A stretch of DNA of 64,000 nucleotides, taken from Aurelia coerulea (lineage: Eukaryota; Cnidaria; Scyphozoa; Semaeostomeae; Ulmaridae). The translations under genes and the position numbers were made by a program. Of the stretch, positions 40,414 to 55,400 are shown piece by piece. The stretch's first letter is position 1. Each line of letters opens with the position of its first letter. Where the stretch lies: assembly GCA_039566865.1 (NCBI GenBank), contig CM076959.1:15855501-15919500 (forward strand), read 5' to 3'. Under the pieces are notes generated by a model. It ran no database searches, had not been told where the DNA came from, and worked only from the letters and a program-made list of their open reading frames with translations.

Positions 40414-43400
40414 GTAAGTAACAGCCTACTTTAATCACTTGTAAACCAACATAATTAAAATGTTTTTCCCTGTGTTTTCTTGGTTTTACATGTGCCTTTT
40501 TGCATGATCATACCCACTGTGTGTGGTTAGAGTTTCTAAGTAGACTCTACAGCAGGCCGCCAGTAACTAGTAAGTAGGCCTTAGCTTAGCTGTTAGCAAT
40601 GATGGCGCCTTTCCCTTTTTCCCCAGCTCGTAGGGCTTCCTTGTTTCCTGGTGTAAAAATGGGAGTAGTAGACCCAGTAGGCTAGATCATTGTAGGGTTA
40701 TTGTTGAATATGTAAATCCTATGATCGCTCCCGGGGGGGGGTACTTGATTTACGAAAATACGGGGACGTGCCGCTGGAAAATCTGAAAAGGCACCCTGTC
40801 CCGGAGTAAAATTCCCGAAAATGATACCCTGTCCCGGAGTAAAACTTTAAAAATAATACCCTATTCTTGGGTTTCTTCATACAAAATTGTAGCCTGCCCT
40901 GGGAATTTGATAGAAATTTGATAGAAATCTATCAGAAAATGCGGAAATGTCGCCATCCAAACGATTTAAATCATATTCGCGGAGTGCAAATGGCTTACAA
41001 CGACGATACGTAGTCAATTATACAAAATATGGACCCTGTCATGGAGCCGACCATACAAAAGTGATACCCTGTCCCGGAGTAGGAATCCTGAAAATGATAC
41101 CCTGTTCGGCGGCACGTCCCCGTACTGAAAAATATATGAGTACCCCCCCCGGGTGATCGCTACCATGGTACGAGAAGAAGAAGTACAGAGACGTAGGAAC
41201 CGAGGGGGCACTGGGGGCACGGCCCCCCCAAGATTTTGGAATAAACAAAGAAGTGCCCTTTTTATTTTCAGGAAGTGCCCCTTTAACTTAATGAAAAAAG
41301 AGCCCTTCAAGTGTCGTGCCCATAGAAATATGGTCGTGCCCCTCCAAGTTTGAGATGCTTCCTACATCCCTGAAGAAGTAGGATTACCAGGGTGCATTCC
41401 GAGGCCCTCCCGCCAGAGAAACAGGACCGTCGAGAGGGGGGGTTAGCCAGGGTAGTTACCAGGGGGCCCGGGGCAATTGGGGGCCCGCAAAAAATAAGGT
41501 ATGGATTTTTTCTTTGTTGTTGTTTTCTTTCAGGAACATTTTCAGGCCCGCAGGCCCACTGAGATTCCAAATGAAATATAAAAAAGCAGCGTTTTACCAG
41601 TGCATAGGAGGGCGTGGCCCAAGGATAAAAGGGTGTGGTTCACAAAAACTTCTGGCGCCTTAGGTGCCGGGGGCCCTCCCTCTTCCCTGACCCTGGGGCC
41701 CGGCCCCTCTCTCGACGGCCCTGCAGAGAAATCCGTCGGAGAGCTATCCTCTGATTTTTTCATTCACGCTAAGGTTTTTGGCAGGGAAATTACGTTTTTT
41801 GTGGTCTGGTGGGTAGTTGGTGTACAGCGCAAAATTGCCACTGGCGGGGAATCCTGCTGTGCCTGTATCCCTGACGGGAACATCCGGTGGAGAGAAAAGT
41901 TGAAATGCACTATGGAATGAAGAAGTTGCTTTCAAATGAAACTGATAAAAGCTTTTTTCTCATTCTGCACACATCCATATCATGTTATGCATCTCAATGA
42001 GATTAATGTGCATATGATCCTGGCCTTTTCCAGTTCAGTTCAGTTCAGTTCAGTTCAGTTCAGTTCAGTTCAGTTCAGTTCAGTTCAGTTCGTTCATTTT
42101 GAAATTCCACCACTACATACAACATTCCTTTATACATTACAACAATTAACTAAAATTATAACAAGATTATGAGAGCCAACAAAAAGGCTAAACTTTGGAT
42201 ATTACAGAAAATTGGCAATTTGCATGGAATGTCTGCAAATTGCAAGGAATGTCTTAAGGGGGAGCTCTCTCAGTAGATAAACTAATCGAGGAGCGAGCAA
42301 CCCGTTAAAAAAAGTTATATTTTTCAATCAGAGAGATTTTTATCCTTTTCCAGCACAAGTTTTCCTCAAGGTGATTGTGACTTTCTCTCATCTCTCATTG
42401 CAGAGCACTCTTATTTTATCCATGAAAGTTTGTGATTCAAAATCAATTGTGGTTGTTCCCAAATACATTGATGCTGACAGTGCATTGCAAAGTTTTGCTG
42501 TTTGCAATTCATGTGGCCCAGGCTTTGAAGCATCAGAGACATGTCTGGCTGGACTCAAATCTAATTCTCATGCAATAATCTTGAAGAGTAAAGTGAATGC
42601 ATTCTTTGGTGATGATGCTCTTGAGGTTTCACAATGCCGCCCATGTCATGAGTTTCATTATTCTGATACACATGGGATCAACAAAACATGTAAAGCTTGT
42701 TCATTCTGTGATCCCAATGAAGAGATAATCATGCCATGCACTCCAACAGCAGATGCTGTTTGTGGCACATCACATGGTTTCAATGCCACAATAGCAACCA
42801 GAAGGAGAAGTATGAAGCCCACTGTGTGGAACATTCATCTAGCAAGTTATAAGACAATACCAGGTGAGTAAGAAGGTGTTGTGGCGCAGTGATGTAATCC
42901 TCTGACTGTGGCGAGGTGGTGTAGTCCTCTGACTTTGCAGCCAGAACAGTAAGGCTGACAGGGTTTGATACCCGGAGAGCCCCACCATTGGCGAGCAAGG
43001 GGTCACATACTCCATTAGTATTTAGGTGTGATCCCCAGTGCTTGGTGCTAAAAACCACAACTTCAACTTCACCAAGAAAAGTTTCCAAAAAGGAAAAACA
43101 TGACAGCAAAAATTTTCATCTGTTACCAAAACGAGGAATTTGTGTCAAGTCTTGTTGAGGAGGATCAAACGAGCATAGTTTATTTTGGCACACCCGGTAT
43201 TGTATCTCTTCAGGCAAGATTCCCTGCATTTTCTGAAGCACTAAGCACTCAGGACGTATTCTTCTTCTGAAAACGGCAGAGTAATGGAAGGAGCTAGAAT
43301 ACCATTCTATCCACTGTGCCAAAAGTGGTAGATTTCGCAGACATCAGACCTTTTTTATGAGAGCCCATTCTTTCGGTCATTCTGTTTTTGATGGACTTCT

Positions 43401-46400
43401 GAGAGATTCTTGACATATTCTTTTGGGTAGTAACTGAAAATGGCAGACCTGTGGGGCCTTGAAAACCTTCTGCTTCTGAAGCTCGTAGACTTCTGAGAGA
43501 TTGCAAAGAGCCTTGTTTCGCGGATGAAAAAGTTTACAAAAATATTCGAAAACACAAATAAAGCATTGTAAATTCAGTTCTCTTTGGATTTGCAAATCTC
43601 GTCCACAGAGTCAGTTCGTTGCTCTACCTCTACTCTGGGATACAAGAGGCCGTTCGGTAATGTGATTGGCTATTCGAAAACAATAGCAAAATCAGATTAT
43701 AACTGGTTCCCATTCAAAAATGACCTCTATTGAATAGCTAATTTCACAAAATCAATGGGTTGTATGGGGCAAGTGAGGAGTTTAAGAGGGGTTATGGACC
43801 ACGGCGCATCCGAATTTCGGGGTTTCAGGAAATTTTGGGGTCATTATGACGTCATAACAGGTGGTTGAAAAAAAAATGTTGCGATTTTCCGACCTGATGC
43901 TACGTTTGGAGTCGATGCTCCATGGTTACAAGGCCGATTTCAAAACGGAAAAAAGTTTTCAAGAGACCACTCGTCTGCGCGTCTAATAACGCAATTTGGG
44001 GTTCAATATTGCCCTCAGGAGCGGAGTGCGTGTCCCCCAAAAATGGGAAACAGTTTTGGCCTACCCCATTTTACAGCGTAACTCCGTTTGCGAGGGGTAA
44101 ACGGCCGCGGCATGTCAAAAATCGACGGGAATTATTTCACTATAACGCTCTTAATCTCCAATTTATCTCTAAAATTCCCAGAAAACGAGCCATTCTATGA
44201 TTGTGCTCATTTTCCTACCAAATGCACTTGCTAACCCCGGTTTAATGATCAAATACCTTAAAAGGGTTGAAATAAGGTCCTCAAAGTATTTGTTTTTAGT
44301 TTCTCGATTTGTCTACTTCAAAATTACCGCTAGGGCAACGGCCATTTTTCAACGATTAGCGTTGCCTAGCAAACTGCAAATCCGTAATGGCTGCAAATTT
44401 GCCCTCATATTGGGAAAATTCATCCAAGTGTACCAGGGTGTTCATTCGGCTTCGTGACCAGCGTATGATGTCAAAACACCCTGAAAACGAGATTGGGGAT
44501 TTGCATAGCGATAGTACAATGCATTGTAATGGCTCCAATTCTCCCGGCTCTCTCGCCAAAGAGTCCTGTGCATAGAAATATTCAAAACAGTGAAACAGTT
44601 GAACCCACAGTTCATGCAAAACGTTTTTAAATTACGGTCATCAAATTATTCATTAAGAAATCCAAATAACTTAGCCCACGTTAGGCCTAATCAAACAACA
44701 TTCGGGTCCAACAGTCTGATGTCTATTGGGCCACAGATTTGGAATGGCCTACCAAACGAGCTGAAAGCAGCAGAAAACTTGAAAACTTTTAAAAATCTGA
44801 TAAAACGATGGGACGGACCCTCCTGTAAATGCAGTGCTTGTCATTGCCTGCCTAGTGTTACAAATTAGTGCCTGTTAGTGCAATTTAATTTTATGATTTA
44901 TAAAACAAAAAACAAATTTAATTTACTTCCTGTAGTTATATTCGATTTTGATTAGTTAACTTTGTATATATGTATATATGTGTATATATTGTTAGCTATA
45001 GTAGTTAATCGAATCAAAATAAATTTACAAACAAACAAACAGGCTGTGCACTGCATTCAAACTCGCTCAAACTTTCAGAATTCTCACTCTTTTAGGATTT
45101 TTCTCTGCAAAGTCTGCCAACTCTACCGTTTTCAGAATGCGCATTCTTTTGGTAACTGGCATTTCTCTCTCTGAAGTCTACCGTTTTCAGAAGATTCCGA
45201 GACTATAGATATGCCCAAAAGAACGTGTACTCGAGTTTAGCTTCGCCACCTGCTATTGAGTAAATGTTCACTATTTTTTTCTTCCTAGAAGCCAGGACGT
45301 CAATTCCACAGGAACTGACACCAAACACACGAGCACACAGAGAAAGATCTTCTGCAAACCATGCAATCAGTAACTTGAGTGTCATCCTCATATCAGCTTT
45401 ATTGGCATTCGCGATTGTAAATTTACTCTTCCTGTATCATATGATAAAGAGACGGAAGGAAATGCAAACCTCGCATGGTACTTTTAACAAAGTTTTACCG
45501 TTGAGTTGAAATGTATGCCTGCTAATTTGGGCTGTTTTATTCCACATCCCACTCCTGGCAGAAGCCGTGTTTAAGGGACTGTTCATTATTTAACCAAAGG
45601 CCTCGAACCAAAGAGAAATTAATTTGATAATGGAAATATCTTTTAAACTGCGAGCAAATGCAAATTTCTTTACCATTCCGAGAAAAAACATCACTGAAGA
45701 ACACTTTACCCAACTGTCATTGTCACCAGAAAGGTAGTATATTCTCACTGGACACAATTCAAACTAAAGTTGGTAGGGCTTTTTACCAAAACATTTTTGC
45801 AATGCATGATTTTTTACACAACCGGCATAGAGTTTGAGAAATTATTCACTCAACTAATTTCTCTTCCGTACCATAGCCTCTGGCTATAGTGAATTGTCCC
45901 TTAAATCTTTTGAAAATGGCAAGCAAAAGTTGATAGTCAATTGAGGTAAGAACTCGCAGATATGGATGATAATTGCCACTTTCAGAAAGTTTAAGCTGTC
46001 ATTCAGATTCCAGACTTACTTAAACAATAATTGCCAAAATGTACCGCCATTCCTAAATTGTTGCAGTTGGTGAAAATTATACATTGTTACTTAAATCGTT
46101 TGTTTATTTCAATCAAAGAGTTCCAACGCAGTGTAGGGAATGTCTGCTTCAAAATGACCTATGTTTAAAGAGTTTTGACACTGAAACGGACCCCTTTGAG
46201 CAACACATACAGTATATGTATCCTTGACATTATATGCATCCAAGTACTTTACAATAGGAATTGCAAGGATAACCATTGGTTACAGAATTATCATTTATAA
46301 TACAGCAGAAGTAATTTCTGCTGCCAAGAAATGTTTAGATATACCGGGTGAGCCAGAAAAAAGTTCCCACTTTTGAAAATTCATAGCATCAAGAGTACTA

Positions 46401-49400
46401 AATGGATTGGAATGAATCAATATGTACTTGAAGGTGTTGTGGTGCAGTGGTGTAATCCTCTGACTTTGCAGCCAGAACAGTCAGGCGGAACGGGTTCGAT
46501 ACCCGGTAGGACCCCGCCACTTGAGCGTCATGACAAGGGGTCGCGGACTCGATTAGGTCTGCTCTATTTCTGCGATCCCAGTGCAGTGCTTGACGCTGAA
46601 AAACGCAACTTCACCTTCACCTTCACTTGACAGCCAAAAGGTTAACGAATTTTGGTGATTTTGTCACTTTCTTACGAGCACTTGTGAAATTGGTAAATTC
46701 ATGTTTACAAAACTTGATGATTGCAAAATGACTGAAAAGGGCCTAAAATGCTTGATCAAATCATAAAGGACTCCTCGCTCAAAACAACAGAGAAAATGCA
46801 ATTTCTCATGGGTGAGAGAATCGTCAGCACATCTATTGCCATGACATTGAAAATCTTTAGTAGATGTTTGAAAATCTATGTCTTATAACTCTTAAGATAG
46901 GTCAAATACATGTGCGTATCGTTCTGTGTGAGGTGGGTCCTAACGATTTGATCAAGTGTTTTAAGCCTTTTTCAGTCATTTTGCAACTATGACATTTTTG
47001 TAAAGTTGAATTTTACCTATATTTGCAGTGCTCACAAGAAGACGAAAAAAATCACAAAAATACTTCGATCTTGTGGCTTTTAACTAGAATTTGAATCACT
47101 CCAATCCACGAAGAAATTGTGGTTCTACGAATTTTTGGAAAGTGGGAACTTTTTTCTTCCTCACCCGGCATGACTCCAGATACATATGATATTTCGTACA
47201 GTCATGCGTTGTTCTCTTTACAGCACATTCTCTCAAGGATATCTCAAATACTGAGCGTATGATTCCTCCTATTGATCATGTTGAGGTAACATCGTGGGAA
47301 GTAGCAAACACATACACCTCATGTGGTGATTTTCGAGTTAAAAGCAATATGTCATCACCTGAGCCAACTTCTTCACAACAATTCTTTTCAAGTGATCCTA
47401 TTGTTACCGTAAGTTGTCACTCACGCGCTCCTCGTTGTTTTGAAGATCTGAAATGGCTTTAAATCGATCCCTTGTTTTTGACGACATTTTAAGGATTTCA
47501 AGCCTGCCCTTTTCCTCAAATCCTTAATTCGGAAACTTTACCGTGCCCAAAAAAATTGCAAAAAATACTTATAATGTCTTTTAGCGACAGAACAACGTTT
47601 GAAATATTTCAATCGGCCACTTACTTTTTTCTCGATAACATATTGCGTTGAGTCACTTTTTTCTGGGTGACCCGGTAGATATAAAGCAACTATTTTTTTT
47701 TATATAATCATTTAAAATGTTACAATACATGTTACATCTACATCCTACCATACTTTCTAATTACTTTACAGACTATACAACACTACAGGGACGGGACCAC
47801 AAGGAGCAAAAGACAATGACTACCCCATGGACATTAACATAAAGACATGCAAAAAATAGCAACTAAATAAACAACTACATAAAGCTACAAATACGATAAA
47901 TTACTGATGAATACTAGAATCCGTTTCACATTGGATGTAATGCCAGCATAGTAGTATGATGCTGAGCAATAAGAACCCCGGACGAGAGAACAACAACGAC
48001 AGCAGTTGCTACCGCTACTGATTCCCCTCCAGAGTCCCCAACGCTCAACACATTGCGCATATGCTGTTTCTTGCAACTATTTCAAGCCAACTGCAAACTA
48101 AGATAATTACAAAAGTATACTAAAACGTCCTATTCACAACAAAATTTACAGCTACAGTTTGCCCCCTTCCATGTTTTGATTACCCTTTTGAAAGCTGCCA
48201 CATTTTCACCCATTTTGATTTCGTCACTTGGAGCATTTCAAAAGATAACATAGTTTAGGTGAAAAGTTTAGGCCTTCTTGTCTTGCTTTCATTTTCTAAT
48301 TTGAAAATTAGTGTTGAAAATGTATGGCTCTTTCTGCTGTCAGTGAAATTTTAGTAAGAGTCTGTTTTTATCCATCGAGGCTACGAGATTTTTCTAGCTT
48401 TTCAGCATATTTGGCGCACCTTTTAAATCTCTCTTGTTTGGCAGTAAGGGTTCACCTTTTTCTGAAGCATTTTCTTTGTTATCTTTATTTTAGGAGACAA
48501 TCCCGGTATTACACAGATTGAATCTCGAAGATAATGTGCCCATGCCTGATAATGCTGAGTGCAGACCTGATGACATTTATGATAAGATACCAAAAACGTC
48601 TGATGATCAATGCACTTGTGAACCGAGAACATGTTCTCTTGATAGTGGAGTAGCAAGCTGTTACAGACCTCGAGCAAGATCAGCGAATTCAACTTTATCA
48701 AGGTCAGTATTGTGTCCATAAGGAACAAGGGCAGATTTTGTAATACAATAGCAACAGTTGTGTTTGATTGACACCGCAATTCAAAGCGATTAGTGACTGC
48801 AGACAAAGGAAATTCTCTCAACCAGTAATTCAAAACAAACAAAGCCGCAAAAGTTTATCTGACATCCAAGTAGCTAGTGCGCTCGTTGTGCATTCCCGAA
48901 ATTGTTTTTAAGAGCAAATATGAGCATATATCGAAAGAAGAAGGATACATCTACACATCTACCTCAGGCATTTTAATTCTTTGGTTCAGAAGCTGAGCAG
49001 TACGTGTTTTAATTACACCGAAGAAAATTGGAAAGTTGAATTGCCTCCCAGTCGGCTTTTGAATCAAATAAATTAAAAGCCCATGGCAGATGTGTAGATA
49101 TATCCTTCTTTTTGCGATCTATGCTCATGTTTGCTCTTAAAAGGAATTTCTAGGATGCACAATGAGCTGGCTAGCTACCTGGGTTGAAGAGAAACTTTTG
49201 CGGCTTTGTTTGTTTTGAATTACTGGTTGAGAGAATTTCCTTTGTCTGCGATCGCTAATCGCTTTGAATTGCGTGTCAATCAAAACCAACTCGTGCTATT
49301 GTCTTCCCAAATCTGTCCTTGTTTCCATAAGGCCTTACAAACGGGTCAAAAATTGTTGGCAACTTGTACTATGCAGAAAAAGAAACTTATAGTCAAGGGC

Positions 49401-52400
49401 CGTAAGACGAGTGTAGTGTAAATTAAAAACCATACCTGTTACCAGAAACAAAAGACAAATGGACATCAATAGATCAGATGGTTGTTTTAATTTAAATATG
49501 ACATATTTAGATTAAAACAACCATCTTATCTCAAGTTAGGCCAACACAGCTTTGAGGTAGACTTACGACATGAGCTCTTGCATTCGCACCGAAGACAATT
49601 TTTGTCTCCGTCGAATCTGTTCGCTCGCACAAGGATTCACGACCAAACAGATTCTAAACAGGGAGTAAAATTGGACGAGAAATCTGAAGTAATTTGACGA
49701 AACGTTGATGAAAGTTGAATGTCTCATATGTGTCAACTTTTTATCTAATAAATCCTTTATTACCTATTCATTATTCATCATTTATATTTAATCATTTATT
49801 AAAGCTTATCAAGTTCTACTATGCATGCCGTATCCGTGCATGGGACCCCTAGTTTAATGTCCCTTCCGAAGGACTGCGAAGTTGAGCTGCTTGGTTTGGC
49901 ATCCGGAAGGTCGCTCGTCGGGATTTTGACTGCACCGCCAAGCTTATAGAGTTTGTGCAAGATTGTAAGCTTGTATTTGCAAAGAGCAAAACAATCTAAA
50001 ATTAGCTTATTCAAATCGATGTCCCACACGTGCTGTGAACAATCGATAGCCAAAGAAATAATGATATGTCTGAATATTTTCTTTGTTCTATTCATAGAGA
50101 AGCCTATATACCATTGCACTCTCACTTTAAAGGGGCTCTGTTGTCAAAATGTAAACAAAAACGATGATTTTGCAGTTTTTTCAAAGGTGATATCACACAG
50201 GATTTTCGTATTTTTTTCAAAATGAAAGTTGCTGTTTGGGCATTAATCATTGTACTTCACTAAGGAACAAACCAAAGATTCATATCTTCTACGATTGCTC
50301 GGATATAACTGGATTTTTAACGGTCGCTTTTTGGTGGCTTGGGTGAAGCCACCAAACAAACTGCAGAGAACAATTGATGAACAATGGATAATCGGCGACA
50401 CGTGCGAGTTTGGGGATTTGTTTACTGTTTGACGACGGAGCCCCTTTAACTTCGGTTACCTAACGGAGATGGCCAAAGTAGTCCCTGTTTTGATGTTGTT
50501 TTGTGATAGTCTCAGCTTGAGGTTAAAACTATTAAATTCAATCAAAGGTAGCAGCGTAGGATTGTAAAATTAGTAATGATATTAATGATATACAACCTTA
50601 TTATATTCTATATCATCTTTCTCTGTTTTGATGATGTTCCTCGTGTCTCTCCATCCACATATTAGGCCTATCGTTCGACCCAGTCCCCAACGAAACAATC
50701 TACAATCTACAATCTACAATCTACAATGTCAATCTTTGACGGAGATACACAATACTCACACTACATCACACCTACTTTACGCAACTACATAGAACTACAT
50801 ACGATATGTTAACGGATTAGTAGTTTTGGTGCAAGAGCACTTGGTTTATTTTACTTTGGCTGCATGGCAATTACATGCTACAGTTTGAGTGATATGACAG
50901 ATATGACACATTAATATCAACAGAGGCTTGCGTGGTTTGCAGTTTCAGATATCAAGGAAAGCAATACATGAACCTAGGCTTTATACCGACCAAGTGACCT
51001 CAGACCAAAAGAAAGCCAAAACAAACTTTTTGTTTTTCACTACGTGTAGCAGAAGACGCCCACCCCCACCCCTCACCACAGCCCCCGCCACCCTGCAACC
51101 GTGCCCCGACTATCCAGAACACGAAGCGCAAGACGGCGACAACCACAACAAGAGACAAGAAAATGAACGCCCCCCACCACACGTAGATAAAAATAAACAT
51201 GTCAAATAAGTTTTTAATTAATTAATACGAGGAGGCGCAAAGTGCCCAAGTGTTTGTGGCAGGGTTTTTGATCCATGCTTGTGGAGCTATCCACTAATGC
51301 CGTTCTTGAAGGAATCTACCGAAGGTTTTGTGATGACCTCATCTGGAATAACGTTCCATAGTCGAACTGTCCTGACAAAAAATTGATATTTGTAAGCTTC
51401 AGAATGCAGCGACTGGATATAGTTGAAACGGTGAACGTATCTGGAAGATGCAGCTACAATACTTGGAAATGATATATTCACTAGACTGTTCCGAATTTTG
51501 TAGAACAAACATAAATCATTTATGGCTCTGCGGTGTTGTAATGGAGGCCATTTCAAAGTGTTATGTATCTTTCCTGTGAGATCAGAATTTGGACTATAGT
51601 CATAGTAGTTGAGGACAAAGCGTGCCGCTCTTCTTTGTACTGCCTCTACTTTATCAATGTTTGACTTTGTGTGAGGGTTCCAACACCCTGAGGACTCAAG
51701 GTGTGGCCTAACGATCGAGTTATATGCCATAGTCTTTACTTCAGCAGAGCACATGTGGAGGTTTCTGCGGCACAAATTTAACAGTTTTGTAGGCCTATAT
51801 GGGCATTGAAGTTAAGTTTGGAGTCCAATATTACACCTAAATAACGAGCTGATGTAACTTCTTCCAAGTTACAGAATTCTGAGTGGACATGCTGATACCT
51901 GTTGCTTGGGAAGCTATATGAAGAAAATCTTGACTTACTGGGTCACCTGACACGTTTTCTTTGTACATCTTATAAAAAACATCAACTTTACGAGACTTTC
52001 TGTAAGTGATACGCAACATTTTACATTTTCCTACATTGAAGTCCATTTGCCAGGTGTTTGCCCATTTCTGGAGCTTGAAAAGATCTTCTTGAAGAATTTT
52101 TGAGTCTTCGGAAGTGATTATATTTCTATAAAGTGCACTATCATCAGCAAATAGACGAATTGAGCTTTTGATATTTTTTCTCTATATCATTGATGTACAA
52201 GAGAAACAACAAAGGGCCCAGTACTGTTCCTTGAGGTACACCCGATTTTACCGGCTGTCTGGATGAGTGGGACCCATTTACAACTACTTCCTGTGTTCGG
52301 TTTCCCAGAAATCCTTGGATCCATCCTACTGTTTTACTAGAAACCCCGTACATATTCAGTTTGGAAAGAAGGCGCTGGTGAGGCACTACATCAAATGCTT

Positions 52401-55400
52401 TACTAAAATCGAGTAGAATTATGTCTACTTTCATTTAGTGCATTGGTCCAGTCATTCATGGCCTCAATTAACTGTGTCTCACATGACATGCCTTTCCGAA
52501 AACCATGTTGTTTTGATGTGACAATGTTGTAAAGATTCAGGTGACCCCACATTTTTGAGACAATACAGTGTTCCATAATTTTGCATGGCAGTTAAGGAGG
52601 ATAATTTACAGGAAAACTCTTTAACTTGAATACAGGGCATATAACTGCATGATTCAGGTTGATGGTAGTATACTGGTATCTGTTGAAATAAAATGGAACA
52701 TTTGTCCAGATTCTATGGCTGTTTCTTTCAGATACCTTGCAGGTAGTTGGTCTGGACCAGATGATTTTGAGTTTATGTTCTGGAAGTTTAATAACTCCTT
52801 CCACACCAAAGGTGATATCAGGCATATCAGGATACAATTTACTTGTAATTGGAATATTTTTGGTGTCTTCATCCGTAAAGACCGATTTGAATTGTTCATT
52901 TAGTGTATTTGCTTTTGCTGTGTCAGAGGTAGCAGGAATTCCTGATTTTGTATTTAAAGTTGGGATACCACATCTTTCTTTCCGTAGGGCTATGATATAG
53001 GACCAAAAAGTTCTAGGGCTTTCATGCAAACTGTTTCCAACAATATTTGTTATGTAATTTGTGTGGCTCTTTCGAATTCCTTCTTTAGCTAATGCTCTAG
53101 CTTGCTTGAATCTAAACCAGTCATTTGGGTTTTTTGACTTTACAGCTTTGATATAAAGCTTGTCTCGCTTGTTTTGTAGCTTTTTAATGTCTCTAGTAAG
53201 CCATGGCAAATTAAATTTGGACCAACATGTTTGGTAAGGAAACATGTTCTTTGGAGAAATTGGGTCGACTGATAGGCCTAATATTTTGGTGAAGAGACAC
53301 GAGGAACATCATCAAAACAGAGAAAGACGATATGGAATATAATAAAGTTGTATATCATTAATATCTTTACTAATTTTACAATCATACCCTGCTACCTGCG
53401 ATTCAGTACCGATAACTGAGACTCATGCAGTCAATCTAACTTTGAGTTTCTTTAAATCTGATAGGTTTTGCTCAACTGACACTGACATTGATGAACCATG
53501 TCGAATAACGCTCGTTGCTACAAATATTTTTGGTTATGAAGGAGGCGAGTTGAAAATTGAAGACTCGTCTGTATCACTCAGAGTACCAAAAGGTGCTATT
53601 CCTCGTGGAGAGACCAAAGAGATTCAAGCTAAGGTACATGTTTGCCGACCACATGACTGGGAAGAGCTTCGAGAATCGGGATACTCCATAGGGCTGCCCC
53701 AGGTAGAATTAGGCCCAGATGGATCTACGTTTTTGAAGCCAATTGAAGTCATTTTTGAAAATTCACCATCTGATGTACCAGAAGATACTGTCTTTGAATT
53801 TGCAGAAGGAGCAAATGACGGCAATGCCAGTTTTCAAGAAGCAATACGAGCAAGTAGTAGGAAAGAAGCTAAGCAAGCTGCGATGAAAGTTTCGCCACAT
53901 GTTGCATTCTTCGCAGGGGAAAACAATTTGCATGCTTTTTACATGCATTTTACGTTGGGTCGTAAAAAGGCAAAGCTTAAAGAAAAAGTTTTGAAAGCTA
54001 CGGTGTTTATGAAAGTTGATGATTTTATTGGAAGGACACTAAAGTTAATTGTCGCTTTCTACGAACCAAATGCTGAAGGAGAATTGGTAAGTAGAGGTTT
54101 TTTCTTTCGAAAAATTTCTTAAGAATATCGAGGCTGGACAAAATTTATAGTATTCTTTAAAAAAACATATGGTTTGATCCAATTTTCGTATATAAGAAAA
54201 CGTGTATTGCTGCTTATAAATAAGAGCAGATATTCAAAAACTGAGACACAGCTGTTGAACAGGGGACTGTCTGGTCACTGAATGTGGCACGAGAGTACAA
54301 ACTGACTTTTCGATGAAGGAGGATGGCATTTAGTGTTACAATTTATAATTACTATTCTTTTCTAACAACCCATCAGAAATGCCGCTTCTATCCCAGAGGA
54401 GAGGCAGGCATAGTGAAATTTTCCAAGCGGGCGGAAATTCTATAGACCTTTCAGCAATTTTACAAAAGAACCTGGATCGAACGATATTTTTATGCAAGAG
54501 ATTCGACTATTGTATATATTCTATAATTCGAGACTTCTTCAAAATGTGTCAAAATATCAGTCCGTTCAGATTCTTTCTTAGAATAGCTAAAAGGCCTATT
54601 GTTTACGAGAGAAAATGTTACTCTAAAGTTGAATAAAAAATTATGGTAAAAAATTATTATACTTCACTATCGGGTCAGACGGGGATGTGTGCCAGTTTTG
54701 GGTAGTTTTTGGCCTAAAAAATGTGGGAATGGGGTATACTTTTACTGGAAATTTTCTGTGATTGGGGTATACTTTCACTTGAAATTTTCTGGGATTGGGG
54801 GTTAACTGTTATACTAAAAATTCTGGTAATGGGTGTTGAATGTCCCCATTGATTCAGAACAGATTTGTTCTGCTTGTAACCATAACTGAGACGAAATCTG
54901 TTCTTTCGCCTTGAAATTGAGTGCCATTTAACGTTGAATTGTTCTTTGTTACTTCTTCAAAATTCTGGGATTGGGTATCAATATCTTACCTATATTCTGG
55001 GATAGGGTATCATTTTTTGACCAAAATTCTGGGATTGGGTCATAACAGAAATTCTGGCGCCGCACACCCCTGTATGAATTTATAATGAAGTACCCCCCTG
55101 GGAAAATTCCGCCCACCCGGAACATTCCACTGATTGAAACTGGCCATTAGTTTCTTGTAGGGACCTCAGTATGTTTGGTCCCTACGTCAAACTGCAGTCT
55201 GAATATTCTCCTGTATTGACCCGGTGATCATGCAATAACTGCAGAATATTTGTCCTGCAGATTCTCAAGAACAGGATGACTGGTATGAAAGAAGTTAGTG
55301 TTACCAGGAAAGCTATCACAATAAAGGCCAATGATGGTAACGTGAAAACTGCAATAAGGATGTTGGGTGAAAAATGGGCAGTTGGACCAGGAGAAGATAT

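Noticed and set aside
42371..42403. Receptor frame starting upstream of exon 2
   Set aside because: The extra codons run through the polypyrimidine tract and acceptor (TCTCATTGCAG); exon 1 at 40372 fits in phase.
50928..51209. 93-aa Pro/Asp-rich frame
   Set aside because: Lies within the LINE-bearing repeat unit, with no domain or splice context.
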